Counted from the first letter of the stretch, positions 25,003 through 34,538 are shown. The stretch: 58,738 bases of DNA from JAGXFP01 sp046484585 (GCA_046484585.1 JAWOIQ010000113.1:1-58738), one strand, 5' to 3'. Numbers and translations: made by a program. Notes: a model not told the origin generated them from the sequence alone.

Positions 25003-25073
25003 GAAGCCAGGAGTCGGAAGCCGGAGCTGGGAGAAAAAAACTTAAATTCATCCGGATCCTGACTCCTGGCTTC
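25003..25073. repeat. Inverted repeat GAAGCCAGGAGTC ... GACTCCTGGCTTC
   Basis: Perfect 13-bp arms (25003-25015 and 25061-25073) around a 45-base loop that includes further GGAAGCC units. It shares the GCCAGGAGTC word with the tandem tract at 20539. It may act as a weak terminator after the ZIP gene, but lacks a T run. Confidence 0.75.
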
Positions 25074-25120
25074 TTTGCGGTTAAAAAGGCCAATGAAGAG
25101 TTTTTTAATGAGGTGGGATT

Positions 25121-25855
25121 ATGCGGAAGAGTGTTTTGATGCTGCTCCTGATTTCAGGGTGCTGTCTGTTGCCGGTCCAGGTTCGGGCCGGATTCGACAA
25201 GGATGTGATAGCCACCGCCGGCGGCGATCTTGAGATCACTTTTATCGGTCATGCTTCCCTGATGCTGACCTATAACGACAAGGTCATTCAGATCGATCCG
25301 TCGAGCCGTGAAGCCGATTATTCGAAATTTCCCCCGGCTGACCTCATCCTCCTGACCCACCACCACTCCGACCATCTCGATCCGGCCGCCCTGGCCAAGG
25401 TGCGGACCGAAAAAAGCGAGCTTGTCTTAACCGAGCTCTGCGCCAGGGAGGTGGAAGGCGGCCTGGTCATGAAAAATGGCGATGAGAGAACGGTCATGGG
25501 GATCGGAATCAGGGCGGTGCCGGCCTATAACCTGGTCCACAGGCGCGATAACGGCCAGGTTTTTCATCCCCGAGGGGAGGGCAACGGCTATGTGTTGACC
25601 TTTGCCGACCAGACCGTCTATATTGCCGGTGATTCGGAGAATACCCCGGAGATGAAGGCCCTGGAGGATATAGATTACGCCTTCCTGCCGATGAACCTGC
25701 CCTATACCATGACCCCGGAAATGGTGGCCGACGCGGCCCGGGCCTTTAAGCCGAAGGTTCTATATCCTTATCATTACGGGACCACCGGGGTCGGGCGGTT
25801 GCTTGAGTTATTGCGGGACAGTCCCGAAATCGAGGTGAGGGTCCGGAAGATGTAG
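25121..25855 (+). CDS. Exported metallo-beta-lactamase-fold hydrolase, probable lipoprotein
   Basis: 244 residues. The N-terminal MRKSVLMLLLISGCCLLPVQVRAG is a signal with a lipobox-like ISGC (cysteine 14). The MBL fold shows ITFIGHASLMLTYNDKVIQIDP, the metal motif HHHSDHLD, an aspartate in YIAGDSENTPE and a late histidine in YPYHYGTT. This is the UlaG-like/RNase Z-like small MBL group with unknown substrate. If lipidated, it depends on lgt in this window. The start follows GAGGTGGGATT. Confidence 0.8.
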   Translation: MRKSVLMLLLISGCCLLPVQVRAGFDKDVIATAGGDLEITFIGHASLMLTYNDKVIQIDPSSREADYSKFPPADLILLTHHHSDHLDPAALAKVRTEKSELVLTELCAREVEGGLVMKNGDERTVMGIGIRAVPAYNLVHRRDNGQVFHPRGEGNGYVLTFADQTVYIAGDSENTPEMKALEDIDYAFLPMNLPYTMTPEMVADAARAFKPKVLYPYHYGTTGVGRLLELLRDSPEIEVRVRKM

Positions 25856-26019
25856 CGGGGCGGTGAGTTTGCAGTCGGTTCGATGTGCTTTCGCCGCCTT
25901 GGCTGAGTCAACTTCGATGAACTCGCAAAAAGCCCAAAAAAAAACACACGGCGGCTGCATTTTACCCTTTTGCGCCGCATCAATTCAGCTGTATTCAGAT
26001 AATAATCGGTAATAAAGTT

Positions 26020-28383
26020 ATGACGAAATTTCCCACAATCACTTTGGACAAGTGGCAACGGCTGACCTTTGCCGGCCAACCCGTTTATCTTCATCCGGAG
26101 AAGCCCGACTGGTTTGTTCCCGGCGCCGAGGCGGATCTGCTCCTGCAAAATATTACCGCCGAACCGACGGCCTGTCTGCGGCGGCAACAGATCCGGAACC
26201 AGATCGACGGTGGCGACCCTCCCGATTACCAGGGCAGGGGGGCTTATCTCTCCCTGAAAAATCTGCGGGAATGCTGGTTCCATCTGACCTCCAAGTGCAA
26301 CCTGGCCTGCGGCCACTGCCTCTTTTCCTCTTCTCCGGAAATGAGCGAGACCCTCTCGCCGGCGCTTTTGGATAAAGGGCTGGCGGAGGCCAGGGCGCTG
26401 GGCAGCAACCTTTTTTATTTCACCGGCGGCGAACCGTTTGTCTATCCCGATTTTCCCGCAATAATCGCCAGCCTCCTAACGGACCCCGAAGTCCATGCGG
26501 TTATTCTCACCAACGGCCTGTTGCTGGACAGTTATCTGGAGCAGCTGGACGCCTTGCCGAAAGAGCGCCTGCATCTGCAGATCAGCCTCGACGGCATGGA
26601 GGAGCATCACGACTCCCTGCGGGGGGCAGGAACCTTTGCGCGTCTGATGGCCATTCTCGATCCTCTGGTCGAGCGGGGCTTTCTGCTTACCCTGTCGGTG
26701 ACGGTCAACAAAATTAATTTTTCCGATCTGGCGGCAATTACTGAACTTGCCGCCCGCAAGAAGGTGAAAAACCTCCATTTCCTCTGGCATTTTGTCAGGG
26801 GCAAGGGGGCGGCCGAGCAGTTTGTCGGCCCGGCGGAGATTTTTCCGGAACTGGTCAAGGCCCAGCAGGCCGCCGAGGAGCACGGGGTTACCATCGATAA
26901 TATCGAGACGATCCGTAACCAGGTCTTCAGTGCGCCGGGGACCAGATTTGACCTCAGCAATACCGGCTGGGAGTCTCTGGCGGTCGGACCGGACGGCAGG
27001 GTCTACCCATCGCCCGCCTTGGTCGGCATTGAGGAACTCGCAGCCGGAGAACTGGCGGACGGCCTCGAGAAAATCTGGCGGCAGAGCCCGGTTCTGGAGA
27101 GGATCAGGCAGGCATCCCTTCTGGATTCGCCGGAAAGCGGGCAGCGGCCGTTGCGGTTCCTTACCGGCGGCGGCGATCTTGACCACAGCTATCTGGCCGG
27201 CGGCGAGTTTACCGGTCACGATCCCTATCTCGATCTTTATGAATTGATAGCCCTTTGGCTGATAAACGGCCGGGCCGAGAGCTACCCCCTGCGCGATCCG
27301 GCTGAAATTCGGCTGCGGATGGGGGACGTCCGCCATGACTGTCCGGACGGCGGCGATATCTCCCTGACCCACTGCAATTGCGTGATTTCCATTTCGGCCG
27401 GGGACGGCCATCAGTCGGTTCGGGAGTTTTACGGGGCGGCGGCGCAGCGGACCAATAGCGAGATCACCAACCCCTTCGGGCCGGCGGACGATGCCCTGGC
27501 CTTCATTCCCCTTGAGTCGACCAGCAGGTCTTACGGCTGCGGCAGCCCGGTCAATGATGCCGAGCTTCGCCCGGGGGAGACCGTGGTGGACCTGGGCAGC
27601 GGCAGCGGGGTCGAATGTTTTATCGCTTCCGAAAAGGTCGGGCCCGGCGGCAGGGTGATCGGGATCGATATGACCGCCGAGATGCTGGCCCTGGCCCGGG
27701 AGTCCCAGCAAGCGGTCACCGCGAGGCTCGGTTACGATAATCTGGAATTCCGGCACGGTTATCTGGAAGATATTCCCCTGGAGGACTCCTCCGCCCATGT
27801 CGTGATCTCGAACTGCGTGATCAACCTGAGCCCCGACAAGCGCCGGACCCTGCACGAGATCTTCCGGGTCTTGAAGCCCGGCGGCCGGCTGGTCGTTTCG
27901 GATGTCGTCACCGATCGGCCGATCCCGGCCGCGATCAGAAACAGCGAGAAACTGCGGGGAGAATGTCTGGGGGGCGCTCTCCAGCAGGAACATCTGCTGG
28001 CCATGCTCCGGGGCGCCGGTTTCAGGGGAGCCGAACTGGTCAAGCGCTTCCCCTACCGCCTGGAGGAAGGCACCCAGTTCTATTCGCTCACCTTCAGCTG
28101 CCTGAAGCCCGCGAAAGTTGATGAGGTCTCCGTGGTTTACCGCGGCCCGGCGGAGCTGGTGATGGTCGAGGGGGTCATCCTGTTCAAGGGGAGAACTGGT
28201 CGCCTGCGCCGTGATGCGGCCGAGCGCTGGGGTGAGGCGGTATTTATAATCGACGATCGGGGCGGGGTCATTAATATGGAGGCGCGGGATTCATGCTGCA
28301 ACCCTCTTCCTGCCCCCACCGCGGAGAAATCCGCCTCCGGCTGTTGCGGGCCGTCCCTGGTTGACCTGGGCCGGATCAAGTGA
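26020..28383 (+). CDS. Fusion: radical SAM enzyme + ArsM-like SAM methyltransferase
   Basis: 787 residues. Residues 1-80 form an N-terminal domain of unclear type. A radical SAM core follows with C93-x3-C97-x2-C100 (SKCNLACGHC) and GGEP at 136-139. The SPASM-like region that usually follows has lost its cysteines (VGPDGRVYPSPALVG). From about 440 come HDCPDGG and HCNCVIS, then a class I methyltransferase: YGCGSPV, VVDLGSGSGVECFIA, IGIDMTAEMLALARE, VISNCVINLSPDKR. The order YGCG-P ... DLGSGSG and the cysteine-rich tail (DSCCNP ... SGCCGPS) are like arsenite methyltransferase ArsM. The frame is continuous. The fusion suggests a two-step modification of one substrate, arsenic or a thiol-bound compound, but this is inference; no other ars gene is nearby. 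Confidence 0.85.
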   Translation: MTKFPTITLDKWQRLTFAGQPVYLHPEKPDWFVPGAEADLLLQNITAEPTACLRRQQIRNQIDGGDPPDYQGRGAYLSLKNLRECWFHLTSKCNLACGHCLFSSSPEMSETLSPALLDKGLAEARALGSNLFYFTGGEPFVYPDFPAIIASLLTDPEVHAVILTNGLLLDSYLEQLDALPKERLHLQISLDGMEEHHDSLRGAGTFARLMAILDPLVERGFLLTLSVTVNKINFSDLAAITELAARKKVKNLHFLWHFVRGKGAAEQFVGPAEIFPELVKAQQAAEEHGVTIDNIETIRNQVFSAPGTRFDLSNTGWESLAVGPDGRVYPSPALVGIEELAAGELADGLEKIWRQSPVLERIRQASLLDSPESGQRPLRFLTGGGDLDHSYLAGGEFTGHDPYLDLYELIALWLINGRAESYPLRDPAEIRLRMGDVRHDCPDGGDISLTHCNCVISISAGDGHQSVREFYGAAAQRTNSEITNPFGPADDALAFIPLESTSRSYGCGSPVNDAELRPGETVVDLGSGSGVECFIASEKVGPGGRVIGIDMTAEMLALARESQQAVTARLGYDNLEFRHGYLEDIPLEDSSAHVVISNCVINLSPDKRRTLHEIFRVLKPGGRLVVSDVVTDRPIPAAIRNSEKLRGECLGGALQQEHLLAMLRGAGFRGAELVKRFPYRLEEGTQFYSLTFSCLKPAKVDEVSVVYRGPAELVMVEGVILFKGRTGRLRRDAAERWGEAVFIIDDRGGVINMEARDSCCNPLPAPTAEKSASGCCGPSLVDLGRIK

Positions 28384-28422
28384 TCACGGCCGGATAGACA
28401 AGAAATTACCGGTTGATGAAAA

Positions 28423-29514
28423 TCAGGCGGTAAGAACCCTGGTGTTGCACAGCCGGTCGTAAAGGGTCCGGCGCTTGGAATCGAAGATGGCCGGGGCGTA
28501 AACCAGACCGAGGGTAACCAGAACCGCGATGGCGATGCTGTTCGTCCATGGATTTGCCGGAAGCATAATGCCGAGGATCCAGAAGGCCGCTACGATAAGA
28601 AAACCCATGATTCCCAGCCCGGCGATATATTCACCGCAGTACCGTCCGAAGGCGTGGAGATAACCGATCTTGTTGCCGGGCGGGTTGGAGATTTTCAGCT
28701 TGAGGACCATTTTGCCGGGGGTCGCCCCGAACTTGCCGACAAACCAGGTGACATAGAAGACGCCCAGCAGCATGTTGAGTGTCAGGGTTGCCATGAAGAC
28801 CGGGGTTATGGCGTTGGCCGCATAGGAGTCCGGAAAGAGCTTTCGGCTCAGCCCCTCGATCATCCCGGCCATGGCCAGCATGAATAAAAGATCGATGATC
28901 TTGGCTACAAACCTGTTCGGAAGACTGCCGTATTTGAGCCTGGTTCTGGACAGGGCTTGCCGGGACCCTTCGAACTTGCAGTTCTCGCAAACCTTTTCTT
29001 CAGCATCGCCGGTTAACGGGGTCGGCATGTAGTCATTGCCGCACTCGCCGCATTTTTCCCGTCCGGTGAGGGAATCGGACGACATATTGATTTCGGATAA
29101 GGGTTGCCACCCGGTCATCCCCTTGCTCCAGACCAGGGTATCGGCGCTAATGGTCCTGCCGGCTACCAGTCGGTTGAACTGGTCCTGGCTGACCGGTCCC
29201 GCTTTGCTGTTGCCTTCGGCGTAGTACCATGTTCTGGCGGCAGACAACCTGACTTCGGCCAGGGGCTGCCAGTCGTTCATTCCTTTGCGCCAGACCAGAG
29301 TTTCCGGAACAATGTCGCCGGCGGCAAGCAGCCGTTCAAATTCCTGTTGTTTGATGGGACCCTTCTTCCGGTCCCCTTCAGCGTAATACCAATTCCCTTT
29401 TCGGATGGTTTCGGCCACGAAGCTGAAGCCGCATTTGGGGCAACGAACCTGGTTGCCGGCAAGTTGATCGGCGAGCTTGCCGACACTGTTACATTTCGGG
29501 CATTTGGCGATCAT
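28423..29514 (-). CDS. Zinc-ribbon, double GYF_2 and RDD domain membrane protein
   Basis: About 363 residues. The N-terminal zinc ribbon (CPKC ... CPKC) is the MJ0042-like type. Two GYF_2 repeats follow, each with WYYAEG ... KGP, TLVW-KGM and WQPL. A second four-cysteine knuckle (CGECGNDY ... CENC) leads to an RDD domain with RFVAKIIDLLFMLAMAGM and KFGATPGKMVLKLKI and three to four transmembrane helices. This is a membrane protein with cytoplasmic adaptor domains, of unknown function. The GGAG is directly before the first ATG (29520) and six bases before a second (29514), so I prefer the latter. It converges on the radical SAM fusion. Confidence 0.82.
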   Translation of the reverse strand: MIAKCPKCNSVGKLADQLAGNQVRCPKCGFSFVAETIRKGNWYYAEGDRKKGPIKQQEFERLLAAGDIVPETLVWRKGMNDWQPLAEVRLSAARTWYYAEGNSKAGPVSQDQFNRLVAGRTISADTLVWSKGMTGWQPLSEINMSSDSLTGREKCGECGNDYMPTPLTGDAEEKVCENCKFEGSRQALSRTRLKYGSLPNRFVAKIIDLLFMLAMAGMIEGLSRKLFPDSYAANAITPVFMATLTLNMLLGVFYVTWFVGKFGATPGKMVLKLKISNPPGNKIGYLHAFGRYCGEYIAGLGIMGFLIVAAFWILGIMLPANPWTNSIAIAVLVTLGLVYAPAIFDSKRRTLYDRLCNTRVLTA

Positions 29515-29728
29515 CTTCATCTCCAGGAGCTTTTTTTCTGGCTGGTATTTATACTATGAAGCAGGAGTTTGATAAGATAGCACGATTTTTAAGAGTGTCA
29601 TGAAAATTTGTGCAATGGGAGAAAAAAATTTAATCAGGCTGATTTTGCCGGGGAATGGGCATCTTCCTGCCGGATTTGGCCATTATTTTTTTTCAAACGC
29701 CATTATGATCATAATTTAAGGAGAAGAG

Positions 29729-30559
29729 ATGCCCGAATTACCGGAAGTCGAAGTTATCTGCCGCGGCCTGGCCCCGTTGCTCGAAGGGCGCCGCCTGGAA
29801 AGGGTTTTCTTCAATAAACAGAAGTTGCGGCTGCCGCGGCCGACCGCGGAGGTGCTGCTGAAGCTGGTTGAGGGCCGAAAAATCTCTTCGGTGCGGAGAA
29901 GAGCCAAGTACATCGTTATAGGTCTGGATAATTCGGCGAGCATAATCATCCATCTCGGCATGACCGGCCGGCTCGGGATTTTCCCGGCGGGGACTCCGTT
30001 GGCGAAACATGACCACGCCCGCTGGCTCCTCGACAATCAAATGGAATTGCGCTTCAACGACACCCGGCGCTTCGGTTCGGTGCAGGTAGTAAAAAACGAT
30101 GCCGACCTTGAGGCCTTATTCGCCAACCAGGGGCCAGATCCATTCCAGCCGGGCTTTTCCGCCGAGTATCTTGCCGAAAAGGCGCGGGGAAGGGTGCTGC
30201 CGGTTAAGAACTTCCTGATGGATAACCGGATCGTTACCGGGATCGGCAATATCTACGCCTGCGAGATTCTGTTCGCCTCCGGGATCAATCCGCAAACCTC
30301 GACCGGCGCCCTTAAGCTCCCCGAGTGGCGGACGATCGCCGCCGGCAGCCGGAAAATCCTGAAAGAGGCCATCGCCTGCGGCGGCAGCTCCGTTTCCGAT
30401 TATGTCAACAGCAGCGGGGAAAAAGGCTACTTTCAGGTGCGATTAAAGGTTTACGGCCGCCTGAACGAGCCATGCCTGCAATGCGGCGAACCGGTCGAGA
30501 AATGCATACTCGGTGGCCGGGCCAGTTTCTTCTGCCCTCGCTGCCAGCCGGAAAAGTGA
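29729..30559 (+). CDS. mutM: Formamidopyrimidine-DNA glycosylase
   Basis: Base-excision repair of 8-oxoguanine and formamidopyrimidines. 276 residues: MPELPEVEV with the catalytic N-terminal proline (after Met removal) and E3, HLGMTGRL, the H2TH region NFLMDNRIVTGIGNIYACEILF, and the C-terminal zinc finger C-x2-C (CLQCGEP) ... C-x2-C (FFCPRCQ). AAGGAGAAGAG precedes the ATG. It stands alone on the plus strand between a convergent and a divergent neighbour. Confidence 0.97.
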   Translation: MPELPEVEVICRGLAPLLEGRRLERVFFNKQKLRLPRPTAEVLLKLVEGRKISSVRRRAKYIVIGLDNSASIIIHLGMTGRLGIFPAGTPLAKHDHARWLLDNQMELRFNDTRRFGSVQVVKNDADLEALFANQGPDPFQPGFSAEYLAEKARGRVLPVKNFLMDNRIVTGIGNIYACEILFASGINPQTSTGALKLPEWRTIAAGSRKILKEAIACGGSSVSDYVNSSGEKGYFQVRLKVYGRLNEPCLQCGEPVEKCILGGRASFFCPRCQPEK

Positions 30560-30698
30560 TGATTCGGTAGATTCGATTTGCCGGTTTCCTCGCGGATCCG
30601 GAGAACATACAGAGTCAAAAGCGGCTGCGCCCCTTTCAGGAAACTTATAAATTTATGGACGCCTCCCTCTGTATCCAGGAGGTTGGTATAATAAGGCT

Positions 30699-30839
30699 AT
30701 GGAGTCTTTATCGAATTCAAATCAATTCAAAATCGTGACCCATGCGCCACTTGAACTTCCAGATCGACCAGGGAAAAGGGGGTATGAAGTGATGGTTCGG
30801 GAATTCCTGGAGGAAAAGAATCTGCTTGCCGGCAACTGA
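30699..30839 (+). CDS. Possible 46-residue small protein
   Basis: Frame reads MESLSNSNQFKIVTHAPLEL, PDRPGKRGYEVMVREFLEEK and NLLAGN. The composition is protein-like. An AGGAGG lies at 30678-30683, which is rather far (15 bp), and a TATAAT box is at 30687-30692. It ends ten bases before the convergent TfpX-like gene. I do not recognise it, and it could be a truncated gene or chance. Confidence 0.35.
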   Translation: MESLSNSNQFKIVTHAPLELPDRPGKRGYEVMVREFLEEKNLLAGN

Positions 30840-30848
30840 CCGGGATTC

Positions 30849-31586
30849 TTACCGATCGGCGTTCGCCGACCGGGTATTCAGCTCCCCGCGCACGAATTGC
30901 CGGAACCGCCCCGCCTCGACATCATAGCAGGCAATTCCGGTTTCATAGGTGGAAACCAGCTTTATGGTAAAGCAGTCGTCGCCGTGGCCCGGATATTCGG
31001 GCCGGTCGCCATCCTCGAACAGAGCTGTCGCCTCCGCCCGCTGTGTCGGGAAGGGCGCATAAAGATCGGTTCTGGCGGCGAGACTTTTGCCGGCCAGATC
31101 ATAAAGTCTGATGATCGCTTCCGGACTGGCCCCGCTCTCATCGGCAAGACGGCCGATATCCGAATAAAAGACCCTCGGCGTCATCGGGCTCAACCCAAGC
31201 TCTCGCCCCTCCTCCGTTTCCCCTAAATCAGCAAGTTTTGACACGTAGAAGCGATCGTAGACGTAGATCACCGCGACTGGGCGCTCATGATAGACGATAT
31301 AGGTCCCGGCGGCCAGGCATGACAGCTGAACCAGGGCGATGATCGCCAGGTCCCGGAACAGCACCGGTCGCGGTTTGGATATATCGTAGACCACCAGGGT
31401 GAGAAGCGGCCCAATGACCAGATCGACCCCGATAATGATCCTGATTCCGGCCCAGCCGCCGGCGGCGGTAAACAAAGCCCCCGGATACCAGAAGAAGACG
31501 ATCAGCAGCAATAGGGCCAAAAAGATTAACAGGCTGATCCCGAGATGGGAAAGAAAAGCGAGCCAGCGGTTTTGAGGCATGTGCAT
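30849..31586 (-). CDS. TfpX/TfpZ-like type IV pilin accessory protein
   Basis: 245 residues. Three or four N-terminal membrane helices include LAFLSHLGISLLIFLALLLLIVFFWYPGALF, then AGGWAGIRIIIGVDLVIGPLLTLVVYD and RDLAIIALVQLSCLAAGTYIVYHERPVAVIYVYDRFY, followed by a periplasmic domain of about 110 residues. The YPGALF ... VDLVIGPLLTLVVYD pattern is that of TfpX/TfpZ proteins, which assist assembly or modification of type IV pilins. No pilin gene is in the window, so its role is open. The start at 31586 (MHMPQNRW) is preferred over 31712 because the extra 42 residues look non-conserved. Confidence 0.75.
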   Translation of the reverse strand: MHMPQNRWLAFLSHLGISLLIFLALLLLIVFFWYPGALFTAAGGWAGIRIIIGVDLVIGPLLTLVVYDISKPRPVLFRDLAIIALVQLSCLAAGTYIVYHERPVAVIYVYDRFYVSKLADLGETEEGRELGLSPMTPRVFYSDIGRLADESGASPEAIIRLYDLAGKSLAARTDLYAPFPTQRAEATALFEDGDRPEYPGHGDDCFTIKLVSTYETGIACYDVEAGRFRQFVRGELNTRSANADR

Positions 31587-31825
31587 AACAGGAGTCCCGG
31601 TTGATTTAGGCGTTAAAAATATTTCCGGATTGCCGAAATATTTACCTGAAAACATCCGGTTTTTCAAGCCACGAAATCCGCCACGGCTCGAAACGGTCCC
31701 AGGGCCGGGCAATTCTTCGATTCAGCGGAATAAAATTCCTTAAAACAATTGCCGCAAGCCCGGTTTATTCGCTGTTTCCGTCATCGAAGGGCTGGGAAGA
31801 ATCGTCAAAAGAAGCGGCGACGCCA

Positions 31826-32497
31826 TCAATCCTCGGCGTAGACCTCCGGGGTATGACGAACGATTTCGGCATCGACCAGATAGATTACGTCTTCGGCGAT
31901 ATTGGTGGCGTGGTCGGCGATTCTTTCCAGGTGGCGGCCGGCTGAAACCGCCTGGAGGACGAAATTAATGTGGTCGGGGGTTTGGGCGAGGATCTCGGTG
32001 GCCCGCTGATACATCTGCCTGGTGTATTCATCAACCACGTCATCCTCGGCCCTGATCTTGTGGGCAAGCTGGGCATTGACCTGGACCAGGCTGTCGATGC
32101 TGCCGGTCAGCATCTTCTCGACCTTATCGGCCATCGCCTCTATATCGAAAAAGAGTTCATATTCGGGATGACCGGCCAGAAACAGGCTTCGTTCGGCAAT
32201 ATTGACGGCCAGGTCACCGACCCGTTCAAGGTCGTTGTTGATCTTCAGGATCGCGATGATATAGCGCAAATCCCTGGCTACCGGCTGGTACAAGGCCAGG
32301 GTCTTGAGGCTGCTGTCCTCGATCTCGACTTCCATCTGATCGATATCGTAATCGGAATTGATTACGGCCTTGGCCATTTCGGCGTCGCGGTTGATGATGG
32401 AAAGAGTCGCCTTGTATACCCGGTCCTCGATCTCGCCCCCCATGGTAATGATCTTGTTTTTGAGCTTTTCGATATCCTTCTGCAGATGAGTTCCCAT
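31826..32497 (-). CDS. phoU: Phosphate signalling protein PhoU
   Basis: 223-residue, all-helical protein with the tandem PhoU repeats: IEDRVYKATLSII ... LYQPVARDLRYIIAILKINNDLERVGDLAVNIAE and its second copy NFVLQAVSAGRHLERIADHATNIAEDVIYLV. The E/D-x2-R-x2-D metal-binding motifs (ERVGD, ERIAD) are present. It links the PstSCAB transporter to the PhoR kinase and represses the regulon in high phosphate. AAAGGAAAC precedes the ATG. It lies downstream of phoR on the same strand (224-bp gap), divergent from pstCASB-phoB. Confidence 0.96.
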   Translation of the reverse strand: MGTHLQKDIEKLKNKIITMGGEIEDRVYKATLSIINRDAEMAKAVINSDYDIDQMEVEIEDSSLKTLALYQPVARDLRYIIAILKINNDLERVGDLAVNIAERSLFLAGHPEYELFFDIEAMADKVEKMLTGSIDSLVQVNAQLAHKIRAEDDVVDEYTRQMYQRATEILAQTPDHINFVLQAVSAGRHLERIADHATNIAEDVIYLVDAEIVRHTPEVYAED

Positions 32498-32721
32498 GGC
32501 TGTTTCCTTTTGGCGATTGAAAATTATGGCTGCCGCAATAGTTCGAAAGCACCTGGTTTCGCTAACGATAAATCAGAGGGTCAGGTGCCCCTGCCCGCCG
32601 GTCTAGCGGCCTGGGACGAGCCGGAAAAATTACGGTTGACCCCGCTTATTCTATCCACATTTCCGCTCTGAATCATAGCTTAATTTCAATAACACGGCGG
32701 AAGCGCAAAACAGCAGCCCGG

Positions 32722-34506
32722 CTACTCGACCGCCTGGAGCCGCACCGTGAAGACCGTGCCCCGGCCGGGTTCGCTCTCGACCGAAACCTCGCCTCGGTGG
32801 GCCTGCACGATATGCTTGACAATGGCGAGTCCGAGTCCGGTCCCTCCCATTTTCCGGCTTCTGGCTTTATCGATCAGGTAGAACCGTTCGAAGAGCCTGG
32901 GGATATGGGCGCTTTCGATGCCGGGTCCGTTATCCCGGACATTTACCTTGAGCCAGTGCTGCTCCCGAATCGCATCGACATGAACCGTCGAGCTTTCGGG
33001 GCTGTACTTTATGGCGTTATCGATAAGGTTGATGAAGGCCTGTTCCAGCAGCGGCGGATTAAGCAGAGCCCGGTGCTGTTCTGAGAGTTGCCGCAGATTT
33101 ATCTCGATGCCCTTTTCGGCGGCTTTTGCCGAGCAGATTTCGGCGGCAGCGGCGATACAATCCCTGACTCCCCCCGGTTCCAGTTTGATCAGCTCTCTCT
33201 CCCCGACCCCCTCGATTCTGGAGAGGGTCAGCAGGTCCTCGACAATCGCCTGCAGCCTGTCGGCATGCTTGGCGATAATTCCAAGAAAATCCCGAAAGTG
33301 GGGCGGGGCGGCATTGCCTTCCTCCAGAAGGGTTTCCACATAGCCCTTGATCGAGGTGATCGGGGTTTTCAGTTCATGGGAGACGTTGGCGACAAAGTCC
33401 CGGCGGATGCTTTCCAGTTTTAAAAGCCGGGTGACATCGTTGATCACGATAAGGGCCCCGATCCTGCGCTCGTCCGGATCGGTAAGCTGGCTGCCCTTAA
33501 CCTGGAGGATTTTTTCATCATCCCGGCCCCGATTGAGAATTACCGTGCCCTCACTGGGGCCTTCCCCGTCAAGGGTCTGCCTGATGAAACGGAGAAGGTC
33601 GATATTGCGGAGCATCTCCAGAATGTTGCGGCCCTTAAGGGCAAGGGGATTCACCTCAAGCTGGGCGGCGGCGGCTTGGTTCATGTAGAGGAGACGGGCC
33701 TCAGGATCGCAGGCGACAACCCCCTCGATCATGCTTGAAACGACGGTTTCCAACTCGTTGCGCTGGGACTCCACCGTCTGGATCCTCTCCCGTAGCCGGG
33801 CGCCCATTTTGTTCATGGCCCGGGCCAGGGTGACAATCTCCTCGGAACCGGACACTACGATCCGCCGGGACAGGTCACCGGCGGCGAAACGGGTCGCGGC
33901 CCTGGTCATGGCCTCCAGGGGCCTGGTGATTTTCCGGGAGGCAAAAAAGGCGATTAAAGAGGTGATTATGATGACAATAAATATGCCGAAACCGGTCTTC
34001 AGGAAAAAATCGCGCAGGGGTCCCCGAACGGTGCTCAGCGGCATGGAGGCGCGGATCACTCCGGCTATTTCTCCGGTGCTCCGTAAAGGGATGGCCACGT
34101 AGAGCATTTGCTGATTAGTGGAGGCGCTGTAACGTTGGGAGGTACCGACCGCACCGCTCCGCGCCTGCAGCACTTCAGGTCTCCGGGCGTGATTATCCAT
34201 GCTCCGCGGATCCCGGGTACTGTCGCAGGCCACTTTGCCGTTCCCGGCAATTACCGTTATTCTGGTCAGGGCGTTACGGCCCGAATCCCGGCAGAACGCG
34301 GCAAGCTCGGCGTTATCCCCGCTCCGGTACAGATCGCCGAGGTGTGGTTCGAGAAGCCTCGCCTGGGACTCCAGGCTCGCGATCTGTTGGGCCAGGTACA
34401 AATTTTTCAGAGTTTCCGAGCCATACCAAGCGGTAGTCAGCATTGCCCCGATGATTAGCAGGATATAAACGGGATAAAGCTGCCAGATTAATTTCGAATT
34501 TTGCAC
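32722..34506 (-). CDS. phoR: Phosphate regulon sensor histidine kinase PhoR
   Basis: 594 residues. TM1 (about 8-28) and TM2 (about 171-190) enclose a periplasmic domain of about 140 residues. A HAMP domain (190-243), a PAS domain (about 250-360) and the HisKA H-box FVANVSHELKTPITS with phospho-acceptor H377 follow, then the ATPase boxes NLIDNAIKYSPE, DNGPGI and GGTGLGLAIVKH. This larger, periplasmic-domain form differs from E. coli PhoR, which has a minimal periplasmic part, and is common outside enterics. It pairs with PhoB encoded at 39925. It is transcribed away from pstC, with the shared Pho box region between them. Confidence 0.93.
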   Translation of the reverse strand: MQNSKLIWQLYPVYILLIIGAMLTTAWYGSETLKNLYLAQQIASLESQARLLEPHLGDLYRSGDNAELAAFCRDSGRNALTRITVIAGNGKVACDSTRDPRSMDNHARRPEVLQARSGAVGTSQRYSASTNQQMLYVAIPLRSTGEIAGVIRASMPLSTVRGPLRDFFLKTGFGIFIVIIITSLIAFFASRKITRPLEAMTRAATRFAAGDLSRRIVVSGSEEIVTLARAMNKMGARLRERIQTVESQRNELETVVSSMIEGVVACDPEARLLYMNQAAAAQLEVNPLALKGRNILEMLRNIDLLRFIRQTLDGEGPSEGTVILNRGRDDEKILQVKGSQLTDPDERRIGALIVINDVTRLLKLESIRRDFVANVSHELKTPITSIKGYVETLLEEGNAAPPHFRDFLGIIAKHADRLQAIVEDLLTLSRIEGVGERELIKLEPGGVRDCIAAAAEICSAKAAEKGIEINLRQLSEQHRALLNPPLLEQAFINLIDNAIKYSPESSTVHVDAIREQHWLKVNVRDNGPGIESAHIPRLFERFYLIDKARSRKMGGTGLGLAIVKHIVQAHRGEVSVESEPGRGTVFTVRLQAVE

Positions 34507-34538
34507 GATTCTAATATATGCTTTTTGTAAGTAGACCG

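Noticed and set aside
26476..27993. 505-codon open frame on the minus strand opposite the radical SAM fusion
   Set aside because: It lies entirely opposite a gene with clear motifs in both halves, and its sequence is a shadow product of high-GC codon use with no recognisable domain.
30849..31586. Type IV pilus locus
   Set aside because: Only one TfpX/TfpZ-like accessory gene is present; no pilin, ATPase or secretin in the window.
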